This document shows positions 30,470 to 40,574 of a DNA stretch of 64,000 nt, piece by piece. The notes under the pieces were generated by a model. That model was not told where the DNA came from, searched no databases, and saw nothing but the letters and a program-made list of their open reading frames with translations. The stretch spans positions 1 through 64,000 of the forward strand of contig JAQWTK010000003.1 in the NCBI GenBank assembly GCA_029242705.1, given 5' to 3'. The translations under genes and the position numbers were made by a program. Position 1 is the stretch's first letter; every line of letters starts with the position of its first letter. The DNA comes from Gammaproteobacteria bacterium. Lineage in GTDB: Bacteria; Pseudomonadota; Gammaproteobacteria; Pseudomonadales; Pseudohongiellaceae.

Positions 30470-32157
30470 ATGGCTGGAATCCTCTCTAAAGAACACATTA
30501 TTGCGCCCTCGGATTACAATCGTTGGCGCGTTCCAGTGGCATCTGTAGCAATACACCTTTGTATAGGCTCAGTTTATGCCTGGAGTATCTACAACCCTCC
30601 TCTCACTCGTGTTCAAGGTGTCGTCACAAGTGCGGCTGATGATTGGAGCCTAAGTGCCGTTGTTTGGGTATTCACAGTAGCAATAGTGTCTTTAGGTTTG
30701 GCTGCAGCTTTTGCTGGAAAGTGGCTAGAGGAAGCTGGACCTCGGAAAGTTGTGTGGTTGCAGCTTTATGCTGGGGTGGTGGCTATGTAGTAGGGGCCGT
30801 TGGAATCCTCACACATCAACTTTGGTTACTGTATTTAGGCTACGGGGTGATCGGTGGCTGTGGTCTTGGTATGGGCTATGTTTCCCCTGTCAGCACTCTG
30901 ATCCGCTGGTTTCCAGATCGCCGCGGAATGGCAACTGGTATGGCCATAATGGGTTTCGGCGGCGGCGCGATGATCGGAACACCCATGAAAGAATTTTTTA
31001 TTCGTATGTTTTATAGAGCGCCAGAGTATTTAGGAACTACTGCAGATGTTAATTTGGTGACAGAGGCTGGCCGTCGCTTTGCCGAAATTGGTGGAGTTCT
31101 GCGCGAGGTCGTAGTGATAGGTGCCGCGGAGGTTAGGGATATGACCATCCCAGGGCCGGAAGGAGTTTATGTGGTTAATACTGGAGCGTCTGGAGTAGCT
31201 GAAACCTTCTTAGTTATTGGCCTTATATATCTAGCGGTTATGCTAATAGCAGCATTTTCTTACCGCATACCGGCCGAAGAATGGAAGCCCACAGGCTGGC
31301 AAGAACCGAGCGAAACAGAACGTGGCGCGTTGATTTCAAGCCACAACGTGCATATCGATGAAGCACTGAAAACTAAACAATTTTATCAATTATGGATAGT
31401 ACTTTGCTTCAATGTCACTGCCGGCATAGGAGTTTTAGGGGTCGCCCGAACAATGATTACAGAGATTTTCGGCTCTTCTCTCCCTCAAATTGTAGACACC
31501 ACCTTCGCTGCCACATATGTAGTCATGATCAGCGCCTTCAACATGGTCGGTCGCTTTATATGGGCCAGCGCCTCAGACTATATTGGAAGACGGAATACTT
31601 ATTGGATATTTTTCCTACTCGGAATTGTTTTGTATCTATCGATACCTTTCTCTGCACAACAGGTAAGTGCAAGCCCTTCAGTTGTATGGTTGGTTTATTT
31701 TTACGCTGCAACTATGATTATCTTCACTATGTATGGGGGCGGCTTTGCGACTATACCCGCATACCTTGCTGACATTTTTGGCACAAAATACGTAGGTGGT
31801 ATCCACGGACGACTGCTAACAGCATGGAGCACCGCAGGTGTATTAGGGCCATTGGCAATTACGTCCTTACGGCAAAATTCGGTTAACAATGCTATCAATG
31901 ATTTGGTAAAGCTCATCGAGCCGGCAACTTTTCAAGCACAATTCGGAGCTGGAATTGATCAGTTAGAAACCTTAGTGGCCTCTAATACAGTTAACATATC
32001 GAGGCTCCTAGAAATTGCGCCAGCAGGCACCACAGACCCAACGAGCAGCCTTTATAATTCGACAATGATATTAATGGCAGCGTTGCTCGCAATAGCACTA
32101 GTTAGTAATGCTCTTATGCGTCCAGTTGACGCAAAACATCATTTAAAAGAAGGATGA
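30470..32157 (+). pseudogene. OFA (oxalate/formate antiporter)-type MFS transporter, frameshifted near 30750 (ORFs 30470-30790 and 30643-32157)
   Basis: N-part IHLCIGSVYAWSIYNPPL...EEAGPRKV continues in another frame as VVAALCWGGGYVVGAVGILTHQLWLLYLGYGVIGGCGLGMGYVSPVSTLIRWFPDRRGMATGMA. Confidence 0.85.
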
Positions 32158-32161
32158 TTCT

Positions 32162-32377
32162 TTAGTTTAATAGAGTAGTAATTTCACCTTCGTCTGGAAA
32201 CCTTCCGATTTTATGTTTTGAAAAGACCAATCTATCGTCTACCTTAACATCAAATACACCACCGGAACCTGGAACTAATAAACTTTCAACACCAGTTTTA
32301 TCTTTTAGTTCTAGAGACACACGGTCTGCTTGCGGTCGATAGTTTCAAGCGGCACAGTATAGGATTTCAATCTTCAT
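32162..32377 (-). CDS. SelW/Rdx-family (SelT/SelW/SelH) selenoprotein candidate with in-frame TGA (Sec) at 32345-32347
   Basis: MKIEILYCAAUNYRPQADRVSLELKDKTGVESLLVPGSGGVFDVKVDDRLVFSKHKIGRFPDEGEITTLLN*; TGA at second Cys of CxxC; GGAG Shine-Dalgarno upstream. Confidence 0.85.
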
Positions 32378-32515
32378 TATGATTATTTCTCCAAATTTCT
32401 AACTTCATTCGCAAAAGAAAATAGCTTTATTACAAAAAGTCAAAGAATACCACTAAATACAGTACTCATCTTAATGTAAGATAATGACCATGAAAAATTA
32501 TAAGAAGATATAAAT

Positions 32516-34096
32516 ATGATAATGCCATTCAAAAATCTCACCTGGACTCCCATAGCCTTATGGATTTTAGCGACATCGTTATTAGGTCAAGAGACACCGG
32601 AAACATGGTATGAAAGTGGCCAAGAACGCGTTGAGAAAAATCTTTCTCTGCGACAAGGGTCAGGCGAAGCTCCAGTCGCAAAAAACATAATATTATTTAT
32701 CGGAGACGGGATGGGAATTTCCACTGTAACTGCCGCTCGCATTCTGGCGGGTCAGCTGGAAGGAAACACGGGAGAAGAGCATGAATTATTCTTCGAAACC
32801 TTCCCAAATCTGGCTTTGGCTAAAACTTATAACACAAATGCTCAGGTGCCAGATTCTGCAGGCACTATGTCCGCAATTGTAACCGGAGTAAAAACTGACC
32901 GCGGGCTAATTAGTGTTAATCAATACGCAAATCGAGGAGACTGTAACTCAGTCGACGGAAACGTTGTTGAAACGTTCCTAGAAAAAGCTGAGCTTAAGGG
33001 GATGTCGACAGGCGTGGTAAGTACAGCAAGAATCACTCATGCTACTCCGGCAGCCAATTATTCACATTCTATGGAACGTGATCATGAAGATGATAGAGAT
33101 GCGAGTGGGCTTCGAAATGCTGGGGACTGTTCAGATATCGCCAAACAGTTAATTGAATTTTCTGAGAATATTTCGGGAAGCGATGGTTTAGAAGTGGTTC
33201 TTGGCGGGGGTCGCCGTAGTTTTATACCGCGTATCGAAAATGCTGATCCAGAAACTGGCGGGCCAGGCGAGCGACTTGATAATCGAGACCTCACCCTTGA
33301 GTGGATAGAAAGGTATGAGAATAGTTCATATATTTGGAGTAAAGAACAGTTTGACGCTGTTGACCCGAGCAGTACTGATCATTTGCTGGGTCTATTTAAC
33401 TCATCCCACATGCAATATTCACCCGACATCGAAGCTGATGTAGGAGGTGAGCCAACATTGAGTGAGATGACTGCCAAAGCCATCAGCATACTCAGTCGAA
33501 ATGACAAAGGATTCTATTTAAACGTAGAAGCTGGGCGAATAGATCATGCACATCACGCTACAAATCCATACAGAGCATTACACGACACGATAGAGTTAGC
33601 TAAGGCTGTGGAGACTGCCTATGGAATGGTCGATCTTGAAGATACCTTAATTATAGTAACCGCAGACCACAGTCATGTTTTTACAATCGCAGGGTACCCC
33701 AAGCGAGGCAACCCTATCTTAGGAAAGGTTGTTGGTACAGACTCAACTGGAGAACCGAGGTCCGAACCTTCACTCGCGGCCGACGAACTGCCCTACACGA
33801 CCCTAGGCTATGCTAACGGCAGAGTAAACTACGAACAACCGGAAGAGGATGCTGCAGATGCCGCACATGCAGCTCCGAGTAGCATGGCCACTCGCAGCGA
33901 CCTAAGCCAAATAGACACAACTCATAAAGACTATCGTCCAGAGACCCTTATTCCCATGCGTAGTGAAACTCACGCAGGCGAAGATGTAGCAATATATGCG
34001 GCGGGGCCAGGATCTGATTTAATTCGTGGCGTAATGGAGCAGCATGTAATATTTCACGTAATGATGGAAGCTACTAGAATGGGGATACGTCAATAA
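32516..34096 (+). CDS. Alkaline phosphatase, exported
   Basis: IILFIGDGMGISTVTAARI, VPDSAGTMSAIVTGVKT, AGRIDHAHHATNP, TADHSH, ETHAGEDVAIYA motifs. Confidence 0.95.
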   Translation: MIMPFKNLTWTPIALWILATSLLGQETPETWYESGQERVEKNLSLRQGSGEAPVAKNIILFIGDGMGISTVTAARILAGQLEGNTGEEHELFFETFPNLALAKTYNTNAQVPDSAGTMSAIVTGVKTDRGLISVNQYANRGDCNSVDGNVVETFLEKAELKGMSTGVVSTARITHATPAANYSHSMERDHEDDRDASGLRNAGDCSDIAKQLIEFSENISGSDGLEVVLGGGRRSFIPRIENADPETGGPGERLDNRDLTLEWIERYENSSYIWSKEQFDAVDPSSTDHLLGLFNSSHMQYSPDIEADVGGEPTLSEMTAKAISILSRNDKGFYLNVEAGRIDHAHHATNPYRALHDTIELAKAVETAYGMVDLEDTLIIVTADHSHVFTIAGYPKRGNPILGKVVGTDSTGEPRSEPSLAADELPYTTLGYANGRVNYEQPEEDAADAAHAAPSSMATRSDLSQIDTTHKDYRPETLIPMRSETHAGEDVAIYAAGPGSDLIRGVMEQHVIFHVMMEATRMGIRQ

Positions 34097-34156
34097 AATT
34101 GCTCGGCAATAACCTTAAAACTTTAAGCCTCTCGTCATTCCCTATGTGAAATTATT

Positions 34157-35344
34157 CTATCCTCTAATATTTTCTAATACGGAATCGACGATAGAAACTG
34201 CTTTATCAAGGTAAGCATCTTCAATATTTAAAGGAGGGAGAAGACGAACCATATTGGAACCACACTCTCCGGCCAATAATCCTCGATCTCTTAGCGCTGA
34301 AACAAAATCAGTATTTGAAATCTTACATTTAATACCAATCATTAATCCCAAGCCATGTATAGATTCAATCGCGTTTGGATATTTTGATTGTAGGCTTGAT
34401 AACCTACCATAGAGGTATTCACCTTTTCGTATTACGCCCGCTAAACATTCTTCATCCAACAACAAATCCATAACAGCATTACCGACAGCGGCGGCCAAAG
34501 GATTACCACCGAATGTACTTCCATGAGTTCCCACAACCATAGTCTCGCCAACCGCGTTACTGGTTAAGCAAGCACCTATTGGAAAGCCTCCCCCTAAGCC
34601 CTTAGCTAAAGCCATAACATCTGGAAAAACCTCGTAATGTTGGTGAGCGAAAAGATGACCTGAGCGTCCAACCCCACACTGCACCTCATCGAACATTAGC
34701 AATATCCCTTCTTTATCACAAAGCTTCCGAATCTCTACCAAATATTTTTTTGAAGCAGGACGGATTCCTCCCTCCCCTTGAATAGGTTCTAACAATACGC
34801 CGGCTGTAGAGGAGTTAATGGCGTCTCTTAACGATCCTATATTTCCCCACTCAATATGATCAAAACCTTGATCGGAAGGTATGAAATTTTGCATGTGAGA
34901 TTTATTTCCTGCAGCGGCTACGGTTGTAATAGTCCGCCCGTGAAAACTGTTATCAAAACCAATAATCCGTGTTCGCTCAGGATTACCATTCGTCGCGTGA
35001 TAACTGCGCATTGCCTTCAACCCGGCTTCAACTGCTTCGGCTCCAGAATTCGCAAAAAAAATGTTATCTGCAAAACTTTCTTTTACTAAACGCTGTGCCA
35101 AGCGCTCCGCCGCCGGGATTCGAAATAGATTAGAAACGTGCCACAGCTGTCCCGCTTGTTCATTAAGGGCAGCAATTAGATGAGGATGCGCGTGACCAAA
35201 ACTAGTTACGGCTATACCTGATAAAAAGTCGAGATAAACATCACCCTGCTCCGAGAATAATTCGCAGCCTTTACCATGTGTAAATATAAGATCGCGAGGC
35301 GGATTATAGTTTGGCCAAAGCGCGTCCCGTGAATCAATTACCAT
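34157..35344 (-). CDS. argD: Class III aminotransferase, acetylornithine aminotransferase-like
   Basis: GIAVTSFGHAHPHL, NSGAEAVEAGLKAMR, FDEVQCGVGRSGHLFAHQHYEVFPDVMALAKGLGGGFPIGA. Confidence 0.85.
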   Translation of the reverse strand: MVIDSRDALWPNYNPPRDLIFTHGKGCELFSEQGDVYLDFLSGIAVTSFGHAHPHLIAALNEQAGQLWHVSNLFRIPAAERLAQRLVKESFADNIFFANSGAEAVEAGLKAMRSYHATNGNPERTRIIGFDNSFHGRTITTVAAAGNKSHMQNFIPSDQGFDHIEWGNIGSLRDAINSSTAGVLLEPIQGEGGIRPASKKYLVEIRKLCDKEGILLMFDEVQCGVGRSGHLFAHQHYEVFPDVMALAKGLGGGFPIGACLTSNAVGETMVVGTHGSTFGGNPLAAAVGNAVMDLLLDEECLAGVIRKGEYLYGRLSSLQSKYPNAIESIHGLGLMIGIKCKISNTDFVSALRDRGLLAGECGSNMVRLLPPLNIEDAYLDKAVSIVDSVLENIRG

Positions 35345-35347
35345 TAC

Positions 35348-36712
35348 CTAGTCTTTTCCTGTCAAACTAGTTTTATACGTCTCCGATAAAAATGCTACAG
35401 AGATTATCGTTAATAGTGACGCTAACGCCATATACACCGACACCCAAAAAATCGAATATTCGGCCCAAAGTATCGTAGCGATAGTGGGCGCAAAGGCACC
35501 ACCAATAATCGCACCTACCTGATACCCTAAAGACGCACCAGAATAACGAACCTCCGTCGGAAAAAGTTCGGTAAAAAATGCCGCTTGTGGACCATACATC
35601 ATACCAAGAGCGCAAAGCCCCAAACTAATTCCCAAAACACTTAACCAGAAATCCCCTGTAGAAACGAGAGGAAACAACGCAAATGCCGCGACACCGGTTA
35701 ACGCTGCGCCCAACATAAAAACACCTTTACGACCATGTCGATCTGAGTAAGATGAAGCCCAAAATTGAGCAGCTATTTGCAAAGCAGAAGCAATCAAAAC
35801 TGCCACAAGGACTGTGTCCCGAGTCATTCCTCCTCCATTAGCATCGCTTCCATAGGCGAGAATAAAACCTATGAGAATGTAGAAATTTACCTGCACAGAA
35901 AGGAAAGCACCTGCCGCAAGCGTAATCCTTTTAGGGTACTTGGCAATCGCTTCTAAAACTGGAGAACGTCGAACCGTCTCACTACTCGATTGAGCCTCTG
36001 CAAGGCGCTTTTTCTGTAACGCCTCAAGCTCCTTAAAAGCCGCTGTGTCTTCTACATGCAACTGCACATACATAGAAATGCCAATCAACACGACGCTAGA
36101 CAAGAAAGGAATACGCCAACCCCAAGCCTGAAAGAATTCTTCTGAAACCAGCGAACTAATAATTATAAAAGCTAAGTTTGCTAATATTACACCTACCGGA
36201 GCACCAGCCTGAGCATAAGCCCCGTAATAACCTCGTTGGTCGGAAGGGGCGCTCTCGGTAACTAATAGCATAGCCCCGCCCCATTGACCTCCTATGGCCA
36301 GACCCTGAACAAAACGCAAAACCGTAAGCAGAATGGGTGCTGCAATTCCTATTGCCGCATAAGTAGGCATTAACCCAATTAAAGTTGATGCCACTCCCAT
36401 AATCATCAAAGCGATTACTAAGGTTCTCTTGCGACCAATACGATCACCAAAATGGCCGAAAATAATACCCCCAACAGGTCTTGCGATAAAACCAAAGGCA
36501 AAAGTTCCAAAGGATAAGATTAGACCCATAGTTGGCGTTGATTCTGGGAAAAACGCCGTAGGGAAGACTAGAGCTGCAGCGGTCGCATATAAGAAAAAGT
36601 CATACCACTCAATACTGGTGCCGGCAAGCGCTGTAACTGCGACCTTGCGCATACTCGACCTAAGATGAGCATCATCAACCTTTGCCATATCCGAATTCTC
36701 TTGATCTGACAT
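35348..36712 (-). CDS. MFS transporter, metabolite:H+ symporter (MHS) family
   Basis: GTSIEWYDFFLYATAAALVFPTAFFP; GHFGDRIGRKRTLV; 12-TM pattern. Confidence 0.9.
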   Translation of the reverse strand: MSDQENSDMAKVDDAHLRSSMRKVAVTALAGTSIEWYDFFLYATAAALVFPTAFFPESTPTMGLILSFGTFAFGFIARPVGGIIFGHFGDRIGRKRTLVIALMIMGVASTLIGLMPTYAAIGIAAPILLTVLRFVQGLAIGGQWGGAMLLVTESAPSDQRGYYGAYAQAGAPVGVILANLAFIIISSLVSEEFFQAWGWRIPFLSSVVLIGISMYVQLHVEDTAAFKELEALQKKRLAEAQSSSETVRRSPVLEAIAKYPKRITLAAGAFLSVQVNFYILIGFILAYGSDANGGGMTRDTVLVAVLIASALQIAAQFWASSYSDRHGRKGVFMLGAALTGVAAFALFPLVSTGDFWLSVLGISLGLCALGMMYGPQAAFFTELFPTEVRYSGASLGYQVGAIIGGAFAPTIATILWAEYSIFWVSVYMALASLLTIISVAFLSETYKTSLTGKD

Positions 36713-36828
36713 ATAGTCTCCCCCAAAAGCTTTTATTTATTTATCATTTCACTTCGATGAATGAAGCATAGCAAGAATGAGATAGAATCTTCATCTCTTT
36801 ATGATCATTTTCCAGTATCATTCAAAAA

Positions 36829-37269
36829 ATGCTTTTATATACGATATTCCGTTACTTCCACTATCTTGCAATTTTTGCTCTGGCAGGATCACTTTTCGTA
36901 GAAAATATAGCGATAAAGCCGACTATAAATAGAGAAGATGTCAAAAATTTAGCAAGGATAGATATCGCCTATACCATTAGTATTGGCCTGGTTTTTCTGT
37001 TTGGTCTCACGCTTTGGCTTTGGGTAGGCAGACCCAGCGCTTTTTATTCCTACAATATTCTGTTTCTGGGGAAGCTTGCAATGTTCACCACCTTAGCATT
37101 ACTTTCAATTTATCCCACGATATTTTTTAGAAAAAATCGTAAGTCTAATGAAAAAGAAATAAGGGTTCCCAGAGTCGTATCGTTACTGCTAAGAATTCAA
37201 CTTGGTGTGCTCATAATTATTCCAGTGCTAGCTTTTTTAACGGCTCGCGGAATTGGCGCAAATATCTGA
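36829..37269 (+). CDS. DUF2214-like integral membrane protein
   Basis: Four hydrophobic segments; RYFHYLAIFALAGSLFVENIAIKP. Confidence 0.7.
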   Translation: MLLYTIFRYFHYLAIFALAGSLFVENIAIKPTINREDVKNLARIDIAYTISIGLVFLFGLTLWLWVGRPSAFYSYNILFLGKLAMFTTLALLSIYPTIFFRKNRKSNEKEIRVPRVVSLLLRIQLGVLIIIPVLAFLTARGIGANI

Positions 37270-37401
37270 CAGCAAATATTTATGGACTTAAAAAATAGCT
37301 TTACGCTGATTTTAGGGTCTTAAAATTTTTGTTGTTCGTATTCTTCCTACCTTTCTGATAATCTCGATAGCAATTCGACGTATAAAATTCCCGGAAGCGC
37401 G

Positions 37402-38703
37402 ATGAATAAGAAAAAGGTTTTAAAAAGCAATAATCGGAGAAAAGATAACCACTCTGACGGTATGATTTTAAACCATGGCGCGGCATCTAGACGCGACTTC
37501 TTGACAAATACAAGCGTAATTTCTTTAGCCACTGCCCTAGGCATGACAATACCCTTCGCTCGATTTATGCCGGAAGGATTCATACCAGTTGCCTTTGCCG
37601 CTCAAAATAATCCCGATACGATTGAGGGTAAAGAGGGTCTTATCATCCTCAATGACAGACCAATAAATGCTGAAACTCCAGCTCATTTACTAGACGATAA
37701 TATAACGCCGAATCACCGTATGTTTGTCCGAAACAATGGGATACCTCCGGAAAACATTAGTCCAGATAATTGGACCTTAGAAATAACCGGGGAATCGTGC
37801 GTAACTCCAACCACATTTACCATCAAAGACCTAAGGGAACGATTTGAAGAGGTTACTTTGCAACTACAAGTGGAATGTGGTGGTAATGGAAGAAGCGAAT
37901 TCGTTCCAGCTGCTAGCGGAAACCAATGGACAACTGGCGCAATAGGTTGCCCGAAATTCACTGGCGTAAGATTGAGAGACGTTCTCAACTTCTGTGGCAT
38001 AACTACAGATGCTCAATACGTTGGCTACTATGGAGCAGATACCCATACTAGCGGAAACCCAGATTTAGATGCGATTTCTCGCGGTGTTCCAATCAGCAAA
38101 GCTATGGAAAGAGAATCCATAATTGCTTGGGCAATGAATGGAGAGGATATTCCAAAGCAGAATGGCTTTCCCCTGCGGTTAGTCTGTGCCGGTTGGCCTG
38201 GATCTGTTTCAGGTAAGTGGTTAAATCGTCTTGTCGTACGTAACCAAATACATGACGGTGAAAAAATGGCGGCACCATCATATACGGTGCCGCGGCTTAA
38301 AGTTGCGCCTGGCAGTAAAATACCGAATGAAGATATGCGCATTATCGAATCCATGCCCGTCAAATCTCTAGTGACTTTCCCGGAATCTGGCATCAGCCAA
38401 GACTATAGACAGCGATTACCAGTCAGAGGCCATGCATGGGCAGGTGATGACCAAATAAGCGGTGTGTTTCTTTCTATAGATTTTGGTGCTACCTGGTTAC
38501 CAACTGCAGTTAGCTCGGCCGCTAATCGACTCGCTTGGCAAAATTTCGAATCCTGGGTCCAATTTCCTGAGCCGGGTTATTATGAGATTTGGGCAAGAGC
38601 CATGGATAATGTAGGAAGATCGCAACCGATGGTTGTTCCGGGCTGGAATCCAAGAGGATATTTAAATAATGCATGCCATCGAATTGCAGTCCAGGCAACT
38701 TAA
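37402..38703 (+). CDS. Sulfite oxidase-type molybdopterin oxidoreductase (SorA-like), Tat signal
   Basis: SRRDFLTNTSVISLATALGM; VECGGNGRSEF Moco-Cys motif; C-terminal dimerisation domain. Confidence 0.85.
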   Translation: MNKKKVLKSNNRRKDNHSDGMILNHGAASRRDFLTNTSVISLATALGMTIPFARFMPEGFIPVAFAAQNNPDTIEGKEGLIILNDRPINAETPAHLLDDNITPNHRMFVRNNGIPPENISPDNWTLEITGESCVTPTTFTIKDLRERFEEVTLQLQVECGGNGRSEFVPAASGNQWTTGAIGCPKFTGVRLRDVLNFCGITTDAQYVGYYGADTHTSGNPDLDAISRGVPISKAMERESIIAWAMNGEDIPKQNGFPLRLVCAGWPGSVSGKWLNRLVVRNQIHDGEKMAAPSYTVPRLKVAPGSKIPNEDMRIIESMPVKSLVTFPESGISQDYRQRLPVRGHAWAGDDQISGVFLSIDFGATWLPTAVSSAANRLAWQNFESWVQFPEPGYYEIWARAMDNVGRSQPMVVPGWNPRGYLNNACHRIAVQAT

Positions 38704-39077
38704 TGACCAAAATGAAAAATATATTGTATTTTATACTGGGAGTTATTTTTTTTGGAACGCAAGGTGCTAACTCAGCCGCACAAAATAACGAAGAAATTAC
38801 AAACTTGACCTTGGCCGACGGATGGCAAAATGTTCAAGAAAACTGCACGGAATGTCATTCAGCTCTCTTAATCACGCAAAACTCTGGAAGCAGAACAGTG
38901 TGGGAGAGTCGTATTCGTTGGATGCAAGAAACTCAGGGTCTACAAGAGCTAGACCCGAAACTTGAAGATTCAATTCTCAATTATTTAGCTACAAACTATG
39001 GCCAAAAGACTTCTAGTCGCAGAGCCCCATTGAAAACTCTCTTTTTACCGAGTAACCCATACAACGCAACCCAATAA
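38703..39077 (+). CDS. Cytochrome c-like partner protein, exported
   Basis: CTECH heme motif; ATG overlaps stop of upstream gene (TAATG). Confidence 0.8.
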   Translation: MTKMKNILYFILGVIFFGTQGANSAAQNNEEITNLTLADGWQNVQENCTECHSALLITQNSGSRTVWESRIRWMQETQGLQELDPKLEDSILNYLATNYGQKTSSRRAPLKTLFLPSNPYNATQ

Positions 39078-39113
39078 TTAATTCGCTTAGTATTATTCTG
39101 CGATACACCAAAA

Positions 39114-40523
39114 TTATCTGACGCGTTGTCTACCAAATGCAGCAGCCTCTGCTTCTCTAATCGTCCTCTCAGCAGCATAGGGAAGAATGTAACCGTCTTC
39201 TAGATTTTTTTCGACGACAGCCTTAATTGCATCCAGATAGGTATTATGGTCGGGATATAAAAAATTAAGTGTTTCCTGGCCGAAGGGTTCATGTGATCCA
39301 TATAAGGTACAAAACCGATTTACCACATCGTTATTAAAACCAGTATTGGTTGCAGTTGGAACAACATGTTCAGCCAACCTGATACCTCCAAGAATATTTC
39401 CATACTCATCCCGAGCAAACTCGAGCTGCGGCATCATGCGGCTAACCTTTAGTGGCTCTGCAGTCGGAGGAGCAACATCATCTTTAATCCAACTAACCAA
39501 ATGCTCGAAAGCCGCATTGAAAGGGTCTCGAAATGGTATGCGACTATGGGCTGGAATTTCGCATCCTACATCTCGTGCTAAAGCTTGCGACAGCGGCATT
39601 CCTTCACGAAGAAGGCGGGTCTTAGAGTACTCTATCTCAAAGTCGTAATCGGCATGAGCGGTTCCGGCTACTTCCCATTGTACAAAGGTATCAGTGTTTG
39701 GCTGCGGAGTTGCCGCTCTTCTGCGCATATCTGTTTCAGCCATAATCTTGAAGACCTTGACCTTTTGATCGTCACGAATTCGACCGCCACCACCATGGAC
39801 CATAACCCCGTCATAAATAGGCTCCAAAGGGTGAATGTTGTTCAGGTAAACTGCTAGTCGACTCGCCGATTGTGAATGCCCCGTCGCAATAATAATATCC
39901 GCTTTTAGTCCACTTAAAATATCGGTTTGATCATTCGCTTGAGGGTCGCCTACCCGATTAATTGCTTTCCCAACTGCTGAGAAAATATCATAGGAAAGAG
40001 CATCACGACTGACCATTCCATCGTGGGTCGTATCTAAGCTTGCGTAACGCCCAGGACTCCATTCTTGCATCGTATCTATTCCCATTTGTTGAGCAGATAC
40101 AGCCACATAGGCATAACCTTCGCGAATAAAGTGCGCGCCAGAATACCACCAATCTATATCTTTATCAGGACCACCAGTAACATTTATCCACTCGACGATC
40201 ACAATACCATTGAAGCTCTCTTGAGGAGGTTTTCTTACGATAAGACGCGTTCGGTAGCGGTGATCGTCGCTGATTATTTCTGCATTTTCAAATTCAGGGC
40301 TACTATATTGATTAGCGATTCCCTCAATGAAATATTCCTCTTCGACATATCCCGACGAAACAAGATCAATTGCGGACGCAGAGTAAATAAAATCACGAGA
40401 GGGACTTCCAGAGGGATCGGAATCTATTGGTCCAATTATTGTGGCATCTGGCACTTGTGAAAAACTCAAACTCCAAACGCTTACAAAATAAGCTAGAAAT
40501 ATCAATCTTATTGTCTTACGCAC
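39114..40523 (-). CDS. Alpha/beta hydrolase domain protein (large Abhydrolase_10-like), exported
   Basis: IVVEWINVTGGPDKDIDW, ATGHSQSASRLAVYLNNIHPL. Confidence 0.8.
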   Translation of the reverse strand: MRKTIRLIFLAYFVSVWSLSFSQVPDATIIGPIDSDPSGSPSRDFIYSASAIDLVSSGYVEEEYFIEGIANQYSSPEFENAEIISDDHRYRTRLIVRKPPQESFNGIVIVEWINVTGGPDKDIDWWYSGAHFIREGYAYVAVSAQQMGIDTMQEWSPGRYASLDTTHDGMVSRDALSYDIFSAVGKAINRVGDPQANDQTDILSGLKADIIIATGHSQSASRLAVYLNNIHPLEPIYDGVMVHGGGGRIRDDQKVKVFKIMAETDMRRRAATPQPNTDTFVQWEVAGTAHADYDFEIEYSKTRLLREGMPLSQALARDVGCEIPAHSRIPFRDPFNAAFEHLVSWIKDDVAPPTAEPLKVSRMMPQLEFARDEYGNILGGIRLAEHVVPTATNTGFNNDVVNRFCTLYGSHEPFGQETLNFLYPDHNTYLDAIKAVVEKNLEDGYILPYAAERTIREAEAAAFGRQRVR

Positions 40524-40574
40524 TCACCCTCTCCGATTAGTTAATCAGTAATTTTTCCCAAAGAATAATCGATC

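Noticed and set aside
30643-30750. N-terminal residues MEPKCRCLGIHSSNSVFRFGCSFCWKVARGSWTSES of the second MFS ORF
   Set aside because: Out-of-frame translation of the upstream transporter segment created by the frameshift; not a real N-terminus.
32461-32515. Pho box upstream of alkaline phosphatase
   Set aside because: No convincing CTGTCAT-type tandem repeat seen in the available intergenic sequence.
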